Positions 7,460 to 16,100 of a DNA stretch of 23,448 nucleotides are shown piece by piece. Numbering within the stretch: the stretch's first letter is position 1; each line of letters begins with the position of its first letter. A program made the position numbers and the translations under genes. Source of the DNA: Peptoniphilus sp034090345. Lineage in GTDB: Bacteria; Bacillota; Clostridia; Tissierellales; Peptoniphilaceae. The notes beneath the pieces are model-generated. The model was given only the letters and a program-made list of their open reading frames with translations, did not search any database and was not told the DNA's origin. Where the stretch lies: assembly GCF_034090345.1 (NCBI RefSeq), contig NZ_JAXDSS010000009.1, forward strand, positions 1 through 23,448, read 5' to 3'.

Positions 7460-9006
7460 GTATTTTAACAGTAAAAAATTTAAGTCATCAATATGGCGGC
7501 AGGGAAATTTTAAATGATGTAAATTTTAGATTATTACAAGGAGAACACGTTGGTCTTGTGGGTCCAAATGGAGAAGGTAAGAGCTCCTTTATGAACATCA
7601 TAACAGGTAAGTTAGTTCCTGAAGAAGGAGAGATAACTTGGGCAAAGAGAGTGAGAGTTGGATATTTAGACCAACACGCCACTTTTGTCGGAGATTATAC
7701 AGTTAGAGATGTATTAAAGAGCGCATTTGCGCATTTATATGATTGGGAACAAGAAATAAACGCTGCATATATGAAAATGGGAGATGTTGGGGAAGCTGAG
7801 TTAAATGAGTTGATGGAAGAAGTTGGAACGCTTCAAACTCTTCTTGAACAACATGATTTCTATATGATTGATTCAAAAGTTGAAGAAATTGCAAATGCAT
7901 TTGAGTTACACTCAATAGGACTTGATAAAAACTTTAAAGATTTATCCGGGGGGCAGAGGTCAAAGATATTATTGGCAAAGCTACTGTTGGAAAAACCGGA
8001 TATATTGATGCTTGACGAGCCGACAAATTATTTAGACGAAAATCACATAGATTGGCTGAGAAATTATTTGGTAAATTATGAAAATGCATTTATTTTAATT
8101 TCTCACGATATAGACTTTTTAAACTCTGTAATAAATATAATCTATCATGTTGAAAATAAAGAATTGAACAGATATGTGGGGGATTATTCAGAATTTGAAA
8201 GACTTAGAGAGTTAAAGAAAAAACAAATAGAAGCTGCATATAAAAAACAACAACAAGAAATTCAAGAGTTGGAAGATTTTGTTGCTAGGAACAAGGCGAG
8301 AATTGCCACAAGAAATATGGCAATGTCTAGACAAAAGAAATTAGACAAGATGGAAATTATAGAACTTGCCAAGGAAAAACCAAAGCCGGAATTTAGGTTC
8401 TTATCTACTTCACAGATGTCAAAATTAATTTTTGAGACAAAAGATTTGGTCATAGGCTATGAAAAACCACTCACTAAACCTTTGAATTTGAGGATGGAAA
8501 GAGGAGATAGGATTGCTCTTGTAGGACCTAATGGAACGGGAAAGAGTACTCTTATAAAAACTGTTTTGGGAGAAGTTAAACCAATTTCAGGTAGCATACA
8601 TCAAGGACAAAGTATTCAAGTTGGATATTTTAAACAAGAAGAATTTTATGAAGATAAAAAGACGGCGATTGATGAAGTATGGGAAGAGTATCCAAGTTGG
8701 AATCAGGCAGAAGTCAGAGCTGCTCTTGCAAAATGCGGTTTGATGACAGAACAGATAGAATCTTTAGTTAGAGTTTTAAGCGGAGGAGAGCAAGCTAAGG
8801 TAAGGTTATGTAAAATTTTAAATAGACCGGCAAATGTATTGATGCTTGACGAGCCTACTAACCACTTGGATCCTGAAGCAAAGGAAGAATTAAAACGAGC
8901 TATTAAAGATTTTGACGGAGCGGTTTTCTTAATAAGCCACGAAAGAGATTTCTATGAGTCTATAGCAACAGAAGTATGGAATATGGAAGATTTTAAGGAA
9001 GTGTAA
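7456..9006 (+). CDS. ABC-F family ATPase (ribosome-associated)
   Basis: Two ATP-binding cassettes lie in one 516-residue soluble chain with no membrane segments. The first Walker A is GPNGEGKSS (from residue 36), with signature LSGGQRSK and Walker B ILMLDEPTNYLD. The second is GPNGTGKST (from about residue 357), with LSGGEQAK and VLMLDEPTNHLD. The charged linker between them (about 250-310, rich in Lys, Glu and Gln) is the interdomain P-site-tRNA-contacting arm of ABC-F proteins. Members act on the ribosome in translation control or, in some branches, antibiotic protection; nothing here marks a resistance type. The length and the YkpA/YbiT-like pattern suggest a housekeeping factor. It overlaps the M50 gene by 4 bp and precedes the sulfatase gene by one base. 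Confidence 0.92.
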   Translation: MSILTVKNLSHQYGGREILNDVNFRLLQGEHVGLVGPNGEGKSSFMNIITGKLVPEEGEITWAKRVRVGYLDQHATFVGDYTVRDVLKSAFAHLYDWEQEINAAYMKMGDVGEAELNELMEEVGTLQTLLEQHDFYMIDSKVEEIANAFELHSIGLDKNFKDLSGGQRSKILLAKLLLEKPDILMLDEPTNYLDENHIDWLRNYLVNYENAFILISHDIDFLNSVINIIYHVENKELNRYVGDYSEFERLRELKKKQIEAAYKKQQQEIQELEDFVARNKARIATRNMAMSRQKKLDKMEIIELAKEKPKPEFRFLSTSQMSKLIFETKDLVIGYEKPLTKPLNLRMERGDRIALVGPNGTGKSTLIKTVLGEVKPISGSIHQGQSIQVGYFKQEEFYEDKKTAIDEVWEEYPSWNQAEVRAALAKCGLMTEQIESLVRVLSGGEQAKVRLCKILNRPANVLMLDEPTNHLDPEAKEELKRAIKDFDGAVFLISHERDFYESIATEVWNMEDFKEV

Positions 9007-9007
9007 A

Positions 9008-10699
9008 ATGATTTTTTTAATTTTGGGTTCGATTTTTTCTACGATATCTTCTTTAATTATCTCAAAGAATAACAAGAAAATTAGAATTGTAGATTTTTTC
9101 AAAGAACCTAAAATAGTTTTGTTAAATTTTTTGCCTATAATTTTATGCTCTATAATACTTGGTAAATTAAAATTTGTAAATGGGGCAGCGATTGTAATGG
9201 TAGTGGTTAACACTTTGGCATTAATCCACTACTACAAAGTTCAGTTTAGAGAAGAACCATTGTATTTTAAAGATATACTGATTTTTAAAGAAGCCATGAA
9301 TATGTCAGGGCAATATCCACTAAAATTAAATTTTAGTGCTTTAATCTACATACTGTCAATTTTTGTGGCAATAGCAATGCAATGTTACAAAACGGAATTT
9401 GAGATATCGACAGCCATACTCTTAATTTCAATTATATGCTTAGGGGTAGTTTGGCATGCCATAAAAAGTGATAGGGTTTATAGAAACTTGACTATAAAAG
9501 ATATGAACCCATATATTGAGCTTGAAAGCTATCAAAGCAAAGGATTTTTATATCCATTTCTACACTCGCTAACAGATATATTTGAGTATAAATTTAGAAA
9601 TTATTCTGAGAAAATGGCAGTAGAAGAACTTTCAGAATTTGAGGAAGGCAAAAACTGTGATATAAATTTTTTAGTGATAATGCTTGAATCATTTAAAGAT
9701 TTTTCAACTGTCCAAGGAAATTTTGAATTTGAAATTGATCCGTATGAAGATTTAAAAAAATTAAAAGCTGAGTCATTGAATGGCGGGCTGATAGTGAATG
9801 CGTTCGGAGGTGGAACTTTTATCACTGAAATGCAAGCTTTAAGCGGTTTTTACCATCTTCCTAAATTCAAAAGAAAGACTAAAACTTATGTGAATTATTT
9901 TAAAGATTTAGGCTATATGACAACAGCGCACCATCCATAGTATGGGGGATTCTACAATAGAAAACAGATATATAAAAATATAGGCTTTGAAAGTTTTAAA
10001 TATTACGAAAATTATTTTAAAAACTTCTCTAAAAAGCCGTTGAGAGATAGAGAGTTTTTTGGAAAACTTATGGAAGATTTTGAAGAGAATTCTAAAAAAT
10101 CAAAAGTTTTTAGTTTTGCAGTGACCTTTCAAAATCACGGGCCGTATACCAAAGACAGAGAAGGCGAGGATATTATAAAGTGGAAAGAAAATTATGACGA
10201 AGGACTATTCAACTACTTTAATAATTATCTAAGAGGAATTAAAGATACATCAGAAAATCTTAAAATATTGACAGATAAATTAAATAAAATCGATAAGCCA
10301 ACTGTTTTGGTTTTATTTGGCGACCACTCTCCAACGATGGGAGAAAATAAAAGTCTAATTGAAATGCTTGATATTGAACAAAATTTAAAGACAATTGAAG
10401 GAGTAAAAAATTTGTACGAAACTCCGTATTTGTTTTGGGCTAATGAAAGTTTGAGGCAAAGAACGAAACTTTATGGAGATGGAAGAACTATAGAACCGGC
10501 ATTTTTGATGGCTGAACTTTTAAATAAGCTTAAAATTAAAGGGAATGCGTATAGTCAGTTTTTATCAAGATATTCTGAAGAACATTCTGTCAGAAAGGAT
10601 TTCATAAATCTAGACGGACAAGGGAATTTTGAAAATTTGGACACAGAGCAGAGAGAGAAATTTGACAATGTTGAATATTATCAGCAGTTAAAAAATTGA
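9008..10699 (+). pseudogene. LtaS-like membrane sulfatase (lipoteichoic acid synthase family), split by an in-frame TAG
   Basis: The frame encodes about five membrane segments in the first 155 residues, then an extracellular sulfatase-type domain: Glu227 in VIMLESF, the probable nucleophile Thr270 in GGGTFITEM, then FQNHGPY, and Asp439-His440 in FGDHSP. These are the metal-binding and catalytic positions of phosphoglycerol transferases. TAG at 9938-9940 interrupts this single frame between GYMTTAHHP and YGGFYNRKQIYKNIGF, a conserved stretch. Everything downstream stays in frame to TGA 10697-10699. Repaired length would be 563 residues, normal for the family. The downstream piece has no start with a ribosome binding site, so without readthrough the catalytic domain is not completed. 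TAG ends intact genes in this window, so reassignment is not supported. It lies 1 bp after the ABC-F gene. Confidence 0.82.
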
Positions 10700-10707
10700 G
10701 ATTTTGT

Positions 10708-10740
10708 AGGAGTTGTTCTCTTTGAGAATAGCTCCTTTTT
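10708..10740 (+). terminator. Rho-independent terminator after the sulfatase gene
   Basis: The stem pairs 10708-10720 (starting AGGAG, ending TTCTC) with 10724-10736 (starting GAGAA, ending CTCCT): 13 pairs including two G-T, with a TTT loop, followed by T5. It closes the M50/ABC-F/sulfatase operon. Confidence 0.9.
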
Positions 10741-10810
10741 AATGTAATGTATTTTATTAAAAAGGGTAAAATACAATATAAATTAAAATATAGAATTCGG
10801 AGGATTAAAC

Positions 10811-11263
10811 ATGTTAGAAGTTGGAGTAAAAGCACCTGAGTTTGAACTTGAAGACCAAAACGGGAAGTTACACAAATTAGAAGATTACAGAGGCAAGAAA
10901 GTAGTATTATATTTTTATCCTAAAGATAATACACCGGGTTGTTCAATGCAAGCAATTGGATTTTCAGAATTAAAAGATGATTTTGATAAAAAAGATGCAG
11001 TGGTCCTGGGAGTGAGCAAGGACAGCGTTAAATCTCATAAAAAATTTGAAGAGAAAAAAGATTTAAAAATTACAATTCTTTCAGACCCGGAACTTAAGGC
11101 AATAGAGGCATATGATGTTTGGAAAGAAAAGAAAACTTTTGGAAAGGCATATATGGGAGTTGTTAGAACAACTTATGTAATAGACGAAGAAGGCAAAATT
11201 ATATATGCAAATGACAAAGTAAAAGCTAAAGAAGACCCACAAAAAATGCTTGGGGAAGTATAA
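10811..11263 (+). CDS. bcp: Bcp/PrxQ-type peroxiredoxin
   Basis: The 150-residue thioredoxin-fold protein carries YPKDNTPGC, matching the PxxxTxxC peroxidatic site with Cys44. It also has the typical N-terminal GVKAPEFELEDQNG and the downstream Arg in VVRTTYVID. It reduces hydrogen peroxide and organic peroxides in the cytoplasm using thiol donors. Many family members have a resolving cysteine five residues after the first (PGCTTEAC); here that position is Ile49, so this looks like the one-Cys form relying on an external thiol. CGGAGGA 6 nt before ATG 10811 fixes the start. The stop overlaps the yaaA start (TAATG), making a two-gene peroxide-defence operon. Likely promoters upstream are AT-rich and not distinctive. 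Confidence 0.92.
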   Translation: MLEVGVKAPEFELEDQNGKLHKLEDYRGKKVVLYFYPKDNTPGCSMQAIGFSELKDDFDKKDAVVLGVSKDSVKSHKKFEEKKDLKITILSDPELKAIEAYDVWKEKKTFGKAYMGVVRTTYVIDEEGKIIYANDKVKAKEDPQKMLGEV

Positions 11264-11991
11264 TGAACATTATTATTTCACCAACTAAGAAGATGAGATA
11301 CGTTGAAAATAATTTGGAAATAACGGAATCTGAATTATTAGAAGACACATTGGAAATTTTAAGTTGGCTAAAAGAGAGAACATATTCTGAGTTAAAAACC
11401 ATATGGCAATGTAATGATAAGATTGCAGAACAAAATTATGAACGAATAAAGAGTATGGAGTTAGATAAAAGAGTTACTCCTGCCATTTTAGCTTATGATG
11501 GGATAGTATTTAAAACTATTGAACCCGAAAAATTTAGTCCGAAAGAAATAGAATACCTATCGGACAAATTGAAGATACTTTCAGGATTTTATGGAGTATT
11601 AAGCCCGACTGATGGAGTTGTTCCGTATAGACTTGAAATGCAATCGAAGGTAAATATTTTAGGATATAATGATTTATATGCCTTTTGGGGAGATAAATTA
11701 TACAGACAACTCAAAATGCCGATAGTAAATTTGGCATCGAAAGAATATTATAAAGCCATAGAAAAATATCTGAGAAAAGATGATGTATTTATAACTTGTA
11801 ATTTTTTTGAAGTTATAGAGAAAAAGCCGGTTCAAAAAGCCACATATTCCAAAATTGCAAGAGGAGAGATGGTAAGATACATGGCTCAAAACAATGTTCA
11901 AGAAATTGAACAGATAAAGGGATTTGATAGACTAGGTTATAAGTACAATGAAGGTAATTCAAACGAGAGAGAATATAATTTTTATAGATAA
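11263..11991 (+). CDS. yaaA: Peroxide stress protein YaaA (DUF328)
   Basis: The 242-residue protein begins MNIIISPTKKM and contains PAILAYDGIVFKTI, LKILSGFYGVLSP, VPYRLEMQSK, NLASKEYY and a C-terminal GFDRLGY, all characteristic of the YaaA family at its usual length. In E. coli YaaA lowers free intracellular iron during peroxide stress and so limits Fenton damage; its fold has a DNA-binding-like cleft and its exact biochemistry is unsettled. Its start overlaps the peroxiredoxin stop by one base, so the two are co-translated, which fits a joint oxidative-stress role. The frame ends about 135 nt before a strong terminator. Confidence 0.93.
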   Translation: MNIIISPTKKMRYVENNLEITESELLEDTLEILSWLKERTYSELKTIWQCNDKIAEQNYERIKSMELDKRVTPAILAYDGIVFKTIEPEKFSPKEIEYLSDKLKILSGFYGVLSPTDGVVPYRLEMQSKVNILGYNDLYAFWGDKLYRQLKMPIVNLASKEYYKAIEKYLRKDDVFITCNFFEVIEKKPVQKATYSKIARGEMVRYMAQNNVQEIEQIKGFDRLGYKYNEGNSNEREYNFYR

Positions 11992-12125
11992 GAAAAAAGT
12001 AAACATAAATAAACTTAGAGTTATATAAATTATTATTGAGAATAAATATCGAATAAATAGCTATTTGTAAAAATTTTAAAAATAATAAAAAAGTATTTTT
12101 TGAGAAAATGAAAATTTTAAATTAG

Positions 12126-12156
12126 AAGAGTTAATTCGCGTTAACTCTTTTTTTTT
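12126..12156 (+). terminator. Rho-independent terminator of the peroxiredoxin-yaaA operon
   Basis: AAGAGTTAA (12126-12134) and TTAACTCTT (12141-12149) form a perfect 9-pair stem around the loop TTCGCG, followed by a T run through 12156. It separates the stress operon from the NEAT locus. Confidence 0.9.
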
Positions 12157-12187
12157 ATTATAAAATTAATTCTTTATAAAAAGTTAA

Positions 12188-12196
12188 TGATATAAT
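12188..12196 (+). promoter_or_regulatory. Extended -10 promoter of the NEAT operon
   Basis: TG-A-TATAAT is a perfect extended -10 element; the -35 region is poor, as is common for this promoter type. The start would fall near 12203, giving a leader of about 95 nt before ATG 12297. Confidence 0.6.
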
Positions 12197-12206
12197 TCCT
12201 TGCAAA

Positions 12207-12221
12207 TGATATATATTATCA
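12207..12221. promoter_or_regulatory. Fur-box-like palindrome in front of NEAT genes
   Basis: TGATATATATTATCA has perfect TGATA/TATCA arms and matches the classical 7-1-7 Fur consensus (TGATAATNATTATCA) at 12 of 14 defined positions. It starts about 4 nt after the predicted transcription start, where a bound repressor would block transcription. Its place ahead of NEAT genes, which are iron-repressed in other Gram-positives, supports the call. A near-identical box lies at 22278-22292. Confidence 0.65.
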
Positions 12222-12296
12222 AAAAATAAGATCTAAAGTTTATTTAAAGAAAATAAATTTTAATCTGTAAATAAAAAGAAAAGGAGAGAAAGAAAA

Positions 12297-13142
12297 ATGA
12301 AGAAATTATTTTTAACAATTATGATGTTGATTTTAATGATGACATCAAGCGTATTGGCTGCTGGGGAAAATTATGATTTGCCGGTTGAGATTATACATTA
12401 TTCAAGAGAAGCCGGTAAAAAGTCTATGGCAAACGAGGCCATTATACATACAGCAAAAGTCAAAGAAGAAAATGGGAAGCCGATTTATACAGTATCTTTT
12501 AAACCGCTACAATTTAGTGGATTAGAAGGGAAAGTAACTAACTTATTTGTAATCTCAGGAAATTCTAAAACTGAAGCTAAAAAAACTGAGAAAAGCGATA
12601 AGACAGATTTTGAATTTTCAAGAGATATGTTAAAAGAAAAAGAAATTGAAATAGCAGTTTGGGTGGATGCCATGGATGAACTTGCAGGGGGGACTCCCGG
12701 GGCCGGAGAGCAAAAGGCAATATTGAGTTTAGATTGGTCTAATGTTGATGTAAAATCACAAAATAATAAAGAAAATAAAGTTAAAACTGAAGAGAAAAAT
12801 AGCGATTTAATAAAGATAAATGTAAATGACAAAGAAGTTCAAATGGACACTAAACCGTATATAGAAAATGGTAGAACTATGGTTCCTGTTAGATTTATTT
12901 CAGAGGCACTTGGTTTAAAAGTGGATTGGAATGGAGAGGTTCAAAAAGTTTCTATAGATGAAAAAATCAATTTGACAATTGGAAAAGCTGAAATAGAAAA
13001 AGATGGAGTAAAAACTAAAATCGACGCTCCGGCAGTTATAAAAGAAAGCAGAACTTTTGTGCCATTAAGAGCAATTGCTGAAATTTCTGGCGCTAAAGTG
13101 GATTGGAACGCAGAAACTCGTACAGTGATAATAAAAAAATAG
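12297..13142 (+). CDS. Secreted NEAT-like protein with copper-amine-oxidase-N-like domain
   Basis: The 281-residue protein starts with a signal peptide (MKKLFLTIMMLILMM, likely cut after SSVLA). Residues about 25-145 form a NEAT-like domain: SMANEA in the first helix, YTVSFKPLQFSGLEG, and VWVDAMDELAGGTPGAGEQ near the end. NEAT domains bind heme or hemoproteins at the surface of Gram-positives; the usual heme-ligand YxxxY is absent here. After a charged linker, residues about 172-281 hold two copies of the pattern MVPVRFISEALG-x-VDWN / FVPLRAIAEISG-x-VDWN, the copper-amine-oxidase N-terminal-like fold common in secreted Firmicute proteins and thought to be a wall or polymer attachment module. 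There is no SLH domain or sorting signal, so this second module may anchor it. AAGGAG lies 10 nt before ATG 12297. It is 19 nt upstream of the giant SLH protein, clearly one operon, probably Fur-controlled. It may shuttle heme between surface proteins; this is inference. Confidence 0.82.
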   Translation: MKKLFLTIMMLILMMTSSVLAAGENYDLPVEIIHYSREAGKKSMANEAIIHTAKVKEENGKPIYTVSFKPLQFSGLEGKVTNLFVISGNSKTEAKKTEKSDKTDFEFSRDMLKEKEIEIAVWVDAMDELAGGTPGAGEQKAILSLDWSNVDVKSQNNKENKVKTEEKNSDLIKINVNDKEVQMDTKPYIENGRTMVPVRFISEALGLKVDWNGEVQKVSIDEKINLTIGKAEIEKDGVKTKIDAPAVIKESRTFVPLRAIAEISGAKVDWNAETRTVIIKK

Positions 13143-13161
13143 TAAAGGAGAGAAAATAACA

Positions 13162-16100
13162 ATGAATAATAAAATAAATAGAGCGATGGCACTTATGTTG
13201 GCATTGCAAATGGCGGCGTCAACTGCTAGTCCGGTTATGGCACAAGTTAGCGCTAGAGGGCCTATGAATGTAGTAACATCTACTACAACACCCTTAACAA
13301 CAGCTAAATCAAAAGAAGACTTAGAAGATGTAATGGATTACTTGAAGAAAGAAGTAACTGAAAGAGCCAATGAGATAAAGAAAATAATAGATACTAAAGA
13401 AGGGGAAGATAAAGAAAGTTATAAAAAATTAGAAATAATTATAAGAGGATATAAAGAAAATTTTGAAGATCAAGACGGAAGCGATTTAATTAGCTTAATA
13501 AATAGATTTGAAAAGAATATAAAAAATTATAAAGTAGAAATAGGCAAACACACACCAAGAGACGACGAAAAAGAAAAAGAAAGCAAAAAAGATTTAGTAG
13601 GCAGAATAAATAAACGGATAGAAAAATTAAAAGCAGTATCGGGTAAAGAAGAAGTTTCTAGATATATTTCAAGATATGAAGAAGTTGATGAAACTGAATC
13701 TAGAGAATATCTATTAGATGCCTTGGTAAAGGGTGATAAATTAGTAAAGGAATTCTATATAAGAAACCAAGCAAAAGAAGAAAACTCTGAATCAGATGAA
13801 GATTCTATAATGGATTATTTAAAGAAAGAAGTAACTGAAAGAGCCAATGAGATAAAGAAAATACTAGATAGTAAAGAAGGGGAAGATAAAGAAAGTTATA
13901 AAAAATTAGAAATAATTATAAGAGGATATAAAGAAACCTTTGAAGATCAAGACGAAAGCGATTTAATTAGCTTAATAAATAGATTTGAAAAGAATATAAA
14001 AAATTATAAAGTAGAAATAGGCAAACACACACCAAGAGACGACGAAAAAGAAAAAGAAAGCAAAAAAGATTTAGCAGGCAGAATAAATAAACGGATAGAA
14101 AAATTAAAAGCAGTATCGGGTAAAGAAGAAGTTTCTAGATATATTTCAAGATATGAAGAAGTTGATGAGACTGAATCTAGAGAATATCTATTAGATGCCT
14201 TGGTAAAGGGTGATAAATTAGTAAAGGAATTCTATATAAGAAACCAAGCAAAAGAAGAAAACTCTGAATCAAAGGAAGAAGTTGAAAAGAAAAATTCTAA
14301 TAAAGACAAAGAAGTTGAAGACGTGCAAGATGTCAATGAAGAGGGGGTATTAAAAGAAGGTCAAACATTAACTTTAAAGGAAAAATATGATGAAGGAAAA
14401 AATTCAATATATATATTTGAAAGTACATTACCTGAAGATTTTGAATTGGAATTTGAGGGAGTGACTTATGGAATATATAATGAGAAAGTGGAAGGAGAAT
14501 ATATATTAGATAAAATAAAAGATAGACAATACAAGTTAATAGGACCAAAAGAACATTTAGGAGGTATATATTTTATAAATATAAAAGATAAAAATGGGAA
14601 GTATAAGTTACCTGAAAAAAGAATGTACATTGAGGGTGTGGAAGGAATTTATTTGCATCAATGGAAAAATAATAAAACAATAATAAACTCTCCCTATTTT
14701 ATAAATAGTTTGTCGTCTGATTTTGAGTATCATAACGGCAAGATAGCAAATGGAGATCCTAAACAAATTGACCTTTTAAATAAAAATATAAGGCTTATTC
14801 TAGTAACTACAGCAGGAAGTAGTGCTTTTCAAATATATACTCCACAAGATGGGAAAGGTAATGTTAAAGGTAGTTTGAACAATGTATTTTATGACTTAAA
14901 AGGGACAATAAATTCAGAATATACGGCAGGATCATATGTACTTAAAAATAGTGCATATACAAATTTAAAATTTATTGATGATATAATTAATATGAGAGAT
15001 TTAGAAGGAAATGGCCCAGCTAAGTCTGTTAAAATATATTACTACGGAACAGAAATTCCAACGGAAATATCATATCCTTTTTCGGAATACAAACCATCTG
15101 ATCCTAATCCGGCTGTAATTTTAGGCAGGTATAGACTTCCGGAAAAGACTATTCAACTAAAAATCAAACTTAATACTACAGAAGATAAAGTATTAGAAGT
15201 GACAGATAACAATACAGCGGTTGCCGGCAATCCTGCATATGCTTCATATATGGCAGAAGGGTTTAAAGAGTACAGGGGCAAGACATTAGAAGAAATTGAA
15301 AAAATAGTCATAGAAGACAGAGATAAAGATATAAAAGCACAAGCGACAGCAGATGTTAAAAAGGCAGTAAAGAGTGCGATTATAGATGCTTTAAAGGGAA
15401 ATAACAAAAAAAGAGCAACATATTCTGAAATAAAGAAAAATTTAAAAACACTTATAAATGAGTCTTATGAAACATTGTTAGAAATAGAGCAAGGAGCATT
15501 TAAAGATAGTAATGTAAATGAATTTAAAACTGCTTACCAAAAAGCGTTAGAAACCTTTGGGAATAACAATGACGATGCAAGTTTACCTAAAGTTTACGAT
15601 TCTTTAAATAGTACAAAAAATGCTTTACAGAGAAAAGATAAAGATAATAAATTATTGGAAGCTGCAGTGCAAAATGCAAGAACTAAAAAGGCAGAAGATT
15701 ATGAAGAATGGTCTTATGCCTTTTTAGAAAAAGCTATAAAGGAATGTGAAGAGGAGTTAAACAAACATTTAAATCCTACTCAAATACAGGATAAGATTAA
15801 AAAATTACAAGATATAGAAAAAAGTTTAGTACCTAAGCTTAAAGGGGAAAGACAGTATTTTAAGGTAAAGGGAAGAATTGCCGAGAGTGGGCTTTCTTCT
15901 GATTCTATGGCAAATGATGCGATGTCTAAGGAAATCTATATAGAGCAAGTAGCGGGAAAAACTATATATCATTTGTTATTTAAACCTATGGAAGTTATGG
16001 GAGTAAAGGCGGAAATTCAAAATTTAAAGCATTTTGAAGATAATCAATTTAAGGAGACAAGTGTAAGACTAAGTAAAAGCCCGGGATATACTAAAGTAAT

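Larger units (their letters stand above)
11992..12296. other. 305-bp intergenic region: terminator, then NEAT-operon promoter and Fur-like box
   Basis: From 11992 to 12125 the sequence is AT-rich and I see no gene or clear signal. A terminator lies at 12126-12156, an extended -10 promoter at 12188-12196 and a Fur-like palindrome at 12207-12221. The last 75 bases form the purine-rich leader with AAGGAG at 12281-12286 before ATG 12297. Confidence 0.7.

Noticed and set aside
9938..9940. TAG recoded as an amino acid (pyrrolysine or suppressor)
   Set aside because: TAG ends two intact genes in the window (13140-13142 and 20122-20124), so one in-frame TAG is better read as a mutation or error.
10040..10699. 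Separate gene for the C-terminal half of the sulfatase
   Set aside because: It begins with a TTG lacking a ribosome binding site, in the same frame as the upstream half, and matches the rest of the same domain.
13333..14271. CRISPR-like or mobile repeat
   Set aside because: The repeat is a long in-frame coding duplication within one protein, not short spaced direct repeats.
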